Positions 33,357 through 36,045 of a DNA stretch of 36,045 bases are shown in pieces. Positions within the stretch are counted from its first letter, which is position 1. Each line of letters opens with the position of its first letter. The position numbers and the translations under genes were made by a program. Source of the stretch: HyVt-560 sp964577195 (GTDB lineage: Bacteria; Pseudomonadota; Gammaproteobacteria; UWMA-0217); contig CAZNYF010000009.1 in assembly GCA_964577195.1 (NCBI GenBank), positions 1 through 36,045 of the forward strand, given 5' to 3'. The notes beneath the pieces were generated by a model. That model was not told the origin of the DNA. It ran no database searches and saw only the letters and a program-made list of their open reading frames with translations.

Positions 33357-34537
33357 AGCTGCGTACTGGTGTTAGTGGTATCTATTACGCTGTCAGCCGG
33401 CTTAATCGTTACCGGTGAGCCTTCCGCCGCGTAGGAAATCGGGCTGGTAATTAATTGATCACCGGCTTGCAAGCCGCCACCCACAACCACGTTATTTTCG
33501 GTTCGCCAGGCTATTTCGATGTCTCTACGGGTTAATTTATTATCGACCACCAATAAAACACTATCGTCTTCACGCAATGCAGATCGTGGAATTACGATGA
33601 CATTAGTCAGCGATTTTCCTGCAATTTGTGCGTCCACAAACAATCCGATTTTTAGCGGAGGGCGCCCAGGCGTTGAACGAGAATAAGGGTTATCCACTTT
33701 AACAATCACAAATTGCTGACGACTCTGACGATCAATCGCCCCCGCGCTCCGAACAATTTCTCCCTCCCAGCGATGCTCACCCTTACTAATAATCACTCTT
33801 GATCCAGGTGGCCTTTTTTCACCTGCGTACTGCTCTGGCAGGCTGAGAAACGTTAGCTGCTTATCATCTAGTGGTAATTTTATTTCGACATAATCGGTTG
33901 CAAAAATTTTAGCCACTGGTGTAGCCGGTGTTACATATTGTCCAATATCCACCAACGTTTCGAGAAAGCGACCGTCATACGGCGCATGAATCTTGGTCCG
34001 CTCCAGATTGGTTTTTGTCTGTTTTAATTTTGCTTGTGCACCGGCGATATCTGCTTTGGCGCTGGCAAGTTGCGGTTTACGCAGCGCCAAGTCATTTGGC
34101 TCACCATCACCACCTAATTCTTTCCAATCGATCAACGCTTGTTCTGCCTGAGCTTTTTCCTGCTGTAATTTTACACGCTGACGCGCTAGCTCAGACTCGG
34201 CGATGGTCACAGCACTTTGATAATCTCGTGGATCAATTTTCAGAAATAGATTATTTTTCCTGAAATATTCTCCATCATTAAAATACTTGGCGCGTGAGAT
34301 GATTTTACCTGACACTTCTGCAACTACGGTAGTTTGAGTGCTTGGCTCTACCGTTCCATAACTCTTGATCGTTATAGGATAATCAGTGGTTTTTAGCTGC
34401 ATCACTTCGACAACGGGAATAGCTTGTTTTTTCTCATGACGCTCAGCTTTCGGAGCGGTTGCCATCATGCCCTTCATGACAGCAATACCGATGCCTATCA
34501 CAATAATTGGTCCAAGAATTTTTAGTATTTTCATCAT
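33353..34537 (-). CDS. RND efflux periplasmic adaptor (HlyD/MFP family)
   Basis: About 394 aa from the ATG at 34537. One N-terminal membrane helix or uncleaved signal (ILGPIIVIGIGIAVMKGM), then the lipoyl half-motif TTVVAEVSGKIISRAKYFNDGEY. A coiled hairpin follows (about 115-185, rich in Gln, Lys and Ala), then the second lipoyl half THAPYDGRFLETLVDIGQYV and beta-barrel domains. It bridges the pump and the TolC-like channel. Its stop overlaps the pump start; two adjacent ATG codons and a TTG make the exact start uncertain by one or two codons. Confidence 0.93.
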   Translation of the reverse strand: MMKILKILGPIIVIGIGIAVMKGMMATAPKAERHEKKQAIPVVEVMQLKTTDYPITIKSYGTVEPSTQTTVVAEVSGKIISRAKYFNDGEYFRKNNLFLKIDPRDYQSAVTIAESELARQRVKLQQEKAQAEQALIDWKELGGDGEPNDLALRKPQLASAKADIAGAQAKLKQTKTNLERTKIHAPYDGRFLETLVDIGQYVTPATPVAKIFATDYVEIKLPLDDKQLTFLSLPEQYAGEKRPPGSRVIISKGEHRWEGEIVRSAGAIDRQSRQQFVIVKVDNPYSRSTPGRPPLKIGLFVDAQIAGKSLTNVIVIPRSALREDDSVLLVVDNKLTRRDIEIAWRTENNVVVGGGLQAGDQLITSPISYAAEGSPVTIKPADSVIDTTNTSTQL

Positions 34538-34576
34538 CAATAAATTAATTTGAGAAAGGGAACGCTGCCCATATCG

Positions 34577-35923
34577 CTACTGCTTGAAATCGCCACCCAG
34601 GGCAAGATGCAGGTCAATACGGTTTCGCAGTAAATTTAGCCGACTATCGAGCAAATTACTTTCTGCATTAAATGCGCGGCGCTGCGTATCCAACAGGGTT
34701 GTGATTGTCGCAAGACCGGCGCTGTAACGCGACAAAGCCAGCCGGGTTGCCGCTTGTAATTGCTCAACGGATTCTTTTAGATGCGTGGTTCTTTTAAGCA
34801 AAAGAGGTTCAGCTGCCAGCCGAGTTTCTACTTCCTGAAAAGCACGTAAAACTGCGGTTGCGTAATTTGCCAGTGCTTCATCCTGTCGAGCTAACGCTTG
34901 ACGCCTTTCTGCTTTTAGTCTGCCGCCTGCAAAAATTGGCTGGGTTAAATTGGCAGCGATAGACCAGATCAAAAAATCCAGGTCAAGTAAGTTTTTTAAT
35001 TCGTTGCTTGCCATGCCCCCATTACCGGTTAACAGGAATCCTGGCAATAGATTTTTATTGGCATCTATTTCTCGACTTAAAGCAGCAAACAATCGCTGCC
35101 TTGCAGCATTTAAATCGGGACGGCGATGAACTTGCTCTGCTGGCAAATGACTTAGGCCTGATCGACTTAATTCTGGCAACTGCTGCGGCAGTTCGACGGC
35201 CGCCTCGGAATACCTACCCAGCAAAGATTCCAGCGTGCGCTTAGAGGCATCCAGACGCTGTTGACGCAGCGCAAAAGCGGCACTGGCCGAAGCTAAATTT
35301 TCGCGCGCCAGCCTCACATCGAGGGCTTCACCTACGCCCGCTTTATAGCGACGGGTAATTATTTTCAAGGTATCTGTAAAATTCTTGACCTGTCGCCCTG
35401 CAAGCTCGGCCTGCAAAGCCGATTCTGTCGTAGCAAACCAATTCTTTGCGACTTCAGATGCAAGTAACAATTGAGCACCGGCAAAGTCTGCCTGCACGGC
35501 TCGCGCATCCGAAACCGCAGCAGATTCCCGCGCTTTAATCCGACCCCAAATATCCGCTTCCCAACGAATATCACTATTGAGCCCATACTGATTGCGAGTT
35601 TGAGAAGCATTAAAAGTGTTAAAACTATTTGAGCGGGTCCGGTTTCCACCAAACCCGACACTCACATTCGGCAATAATGCAGCGCCAACAATCCGGCTTT
35701 GCTCTCTGGCAATCCTTACACGCGCCAACGATGCCTTGATTGAATGGTTGTTGGCCAAAGCTTCGTTGACCATTGCAGGGAGCTTCTCGGAACCCAGACC
35801 ACTCACCCACGCTTGGGGTTGAGGTGGAAGCACGATGTCAGAGCGTAGCGGCGACTGATGGCTACAGCTTGAAACTGCGATCACCAGTAAGCACAGAGCA
35901 ACACTTTTCAGATTAATATTCAC
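34577..35923 (-). CDS. Outer-membrane efflux lipoprotein (TolC/NodT/OprM type)
   Basis: 448 aa. Signal sequence SVALCLLVIAVSSC ends in a lipobox, so the protein should be lipid-anchored like OprM. Repeated helical segments typical of the family appear twice (LVNEALANNHSIKASLARVRIAREQSR and LHRRPDLNAARQRLFAALSREIDANK), with LTQPIFAGGRLKAERRQAL. It forms the exit duct for the pump. The start is GTG at 35923, overlapping a GAGGTGA ribosome-like sequence, so the true start may be a few codons later. First gene of the three-gene efflux operon; no regulator is in view. Confidence 0.94.
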   Translation of the reverse strand: MNINLKSVALCLLVIAVSSCSHQSPLRSDIVLPPQPQAWVSGLGSEKLPAMVNEALANNHSIKASLARVRIAREQSRIVGAALLPNVSVGFGGNRTRSNSFNTFNASQTRNQYGLNSDIRWEADIWGRIKARESAAVSDARAVQADFAGAQLLLASEVAKNWFATTESALQAELAGRQVKNFTDTLKIITRRYKAGVGEALDVRLARENLASASAAFALRQQRLDASKRTLESLLGRYSEAAVELPQQLPELSRSGLSHLPAEQVHRRPDLNAARQRLFAALSREIDANKNLLPGFLLTGNGGMASNELKNLLDLDFLIWSIAANLTQPIFAGGRLKAERRQALARQDEALANYATAVLRAFQEVETRLAAEPLLLKRTTHLKESVEQLQAATRLALSRYSAGLATITTLLDTQRRAFNAESNLLDSRLNLLRNRIDLHLALGGDFKQ

Positions 35924-36045
35924 CTCGCAATATTAACCTGAATCCAACCATAGCGTTGTAACGAATAGTGGTGCTCGATACTCTAAAAGTTTAAATCTGG
36001 GTGCTAAAAAACGTCTTTGTATGCGGCATATAAAGCACCTACCAA

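Noticed and set aside
1..36045. CRISPR array, tRNA or rRNA genes, phage genes
   Set aside because: No regularly spaced direct repeats, cloverleaf-like sequences, rRNA segments or phage proteins were recognised on either strand.

Overview
The window is a chromosomal segment of a respiring, Gram-negative bacterium, almost certainly a gammaproteobacterium. Three arrangements point there: a cox cluster ordered DUF2244-ctaC-ctaD-small protein-ctaG-ctaE with a SURF1/ctaA/ctaB arm, a tsaD gene divergent from rpsU, and bioH-bioC overlapping genes. Base composition looks moderate (mid-40s % GC by eye). Three runs of exactly 100 N (1560-1659, 20491-20590, 26422-26521) are scaffold joins. They interrupt ccoG, the 3' end of bioC and a DUF4143 ATPase gene.

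Layout, left to right. (1) 308-5755, minus strand: a compact ccoNOQP-ccoG-ccoH operon for a cbb3-type high-affinity oxidase. (2) 6141-9831, plus strand: a membrane class III nucleotide-cyclase-like protein translationally coupled to an MscS-type channel with a C-terminal cyclic-nucleotide-binding-like domain. Both proteins have lost key catalytic or ligand residues. (3) 9918-11375: an orphan periplasmic binding protein. (4) 11516-14821, minus strand: SURF1, a SCO-like protein, heme A synthase and heme O synthase, each overlapping the next by 8 nt. (5) 14844-15491: a DUF2909 gene, a 262-bp inverted-repeat element and a strong bidirectional terminator. (6) 15514-20412, minus strand: the caa3/aa3 oxidase structural and assembly genes. 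(7) 20591-22208: bioC and bioH. (8) 22281-25835: plsY, tsaD, and rpsU-yqeY-hemE. (9) 25921-26421: the visible end of a DUF4143 protein, then a thioredoxin-fold protein. (10) 27461-30050: a three-gene unit of lipoprotein, 80-aa protein and tyrosinase with three PPC domains. (11) 30231-35923: a complete tripartite RND efflux system.

How it fits together: regions 1, 4 and 6 form a respiratory block. The cox genes supply a caa3-type oxidase for higher oxygen. ctaA/ctaB make its heme A, and ctaG, SURF1 and the SCO-like protein serve assembly and copper delivery. The cbb3 operon supplies the microaerobic oxidase. hemE feeds the heme pathway.

The least conventional parts are the cyclase/channel pair with parallel loss of canonical residues, the tyrosinase unit with an uncharacterised small protein and lipoprotein, and the inverted-repeat element beside ctaE. 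All functional calls rest on reading motifs by eye; no searches were run.
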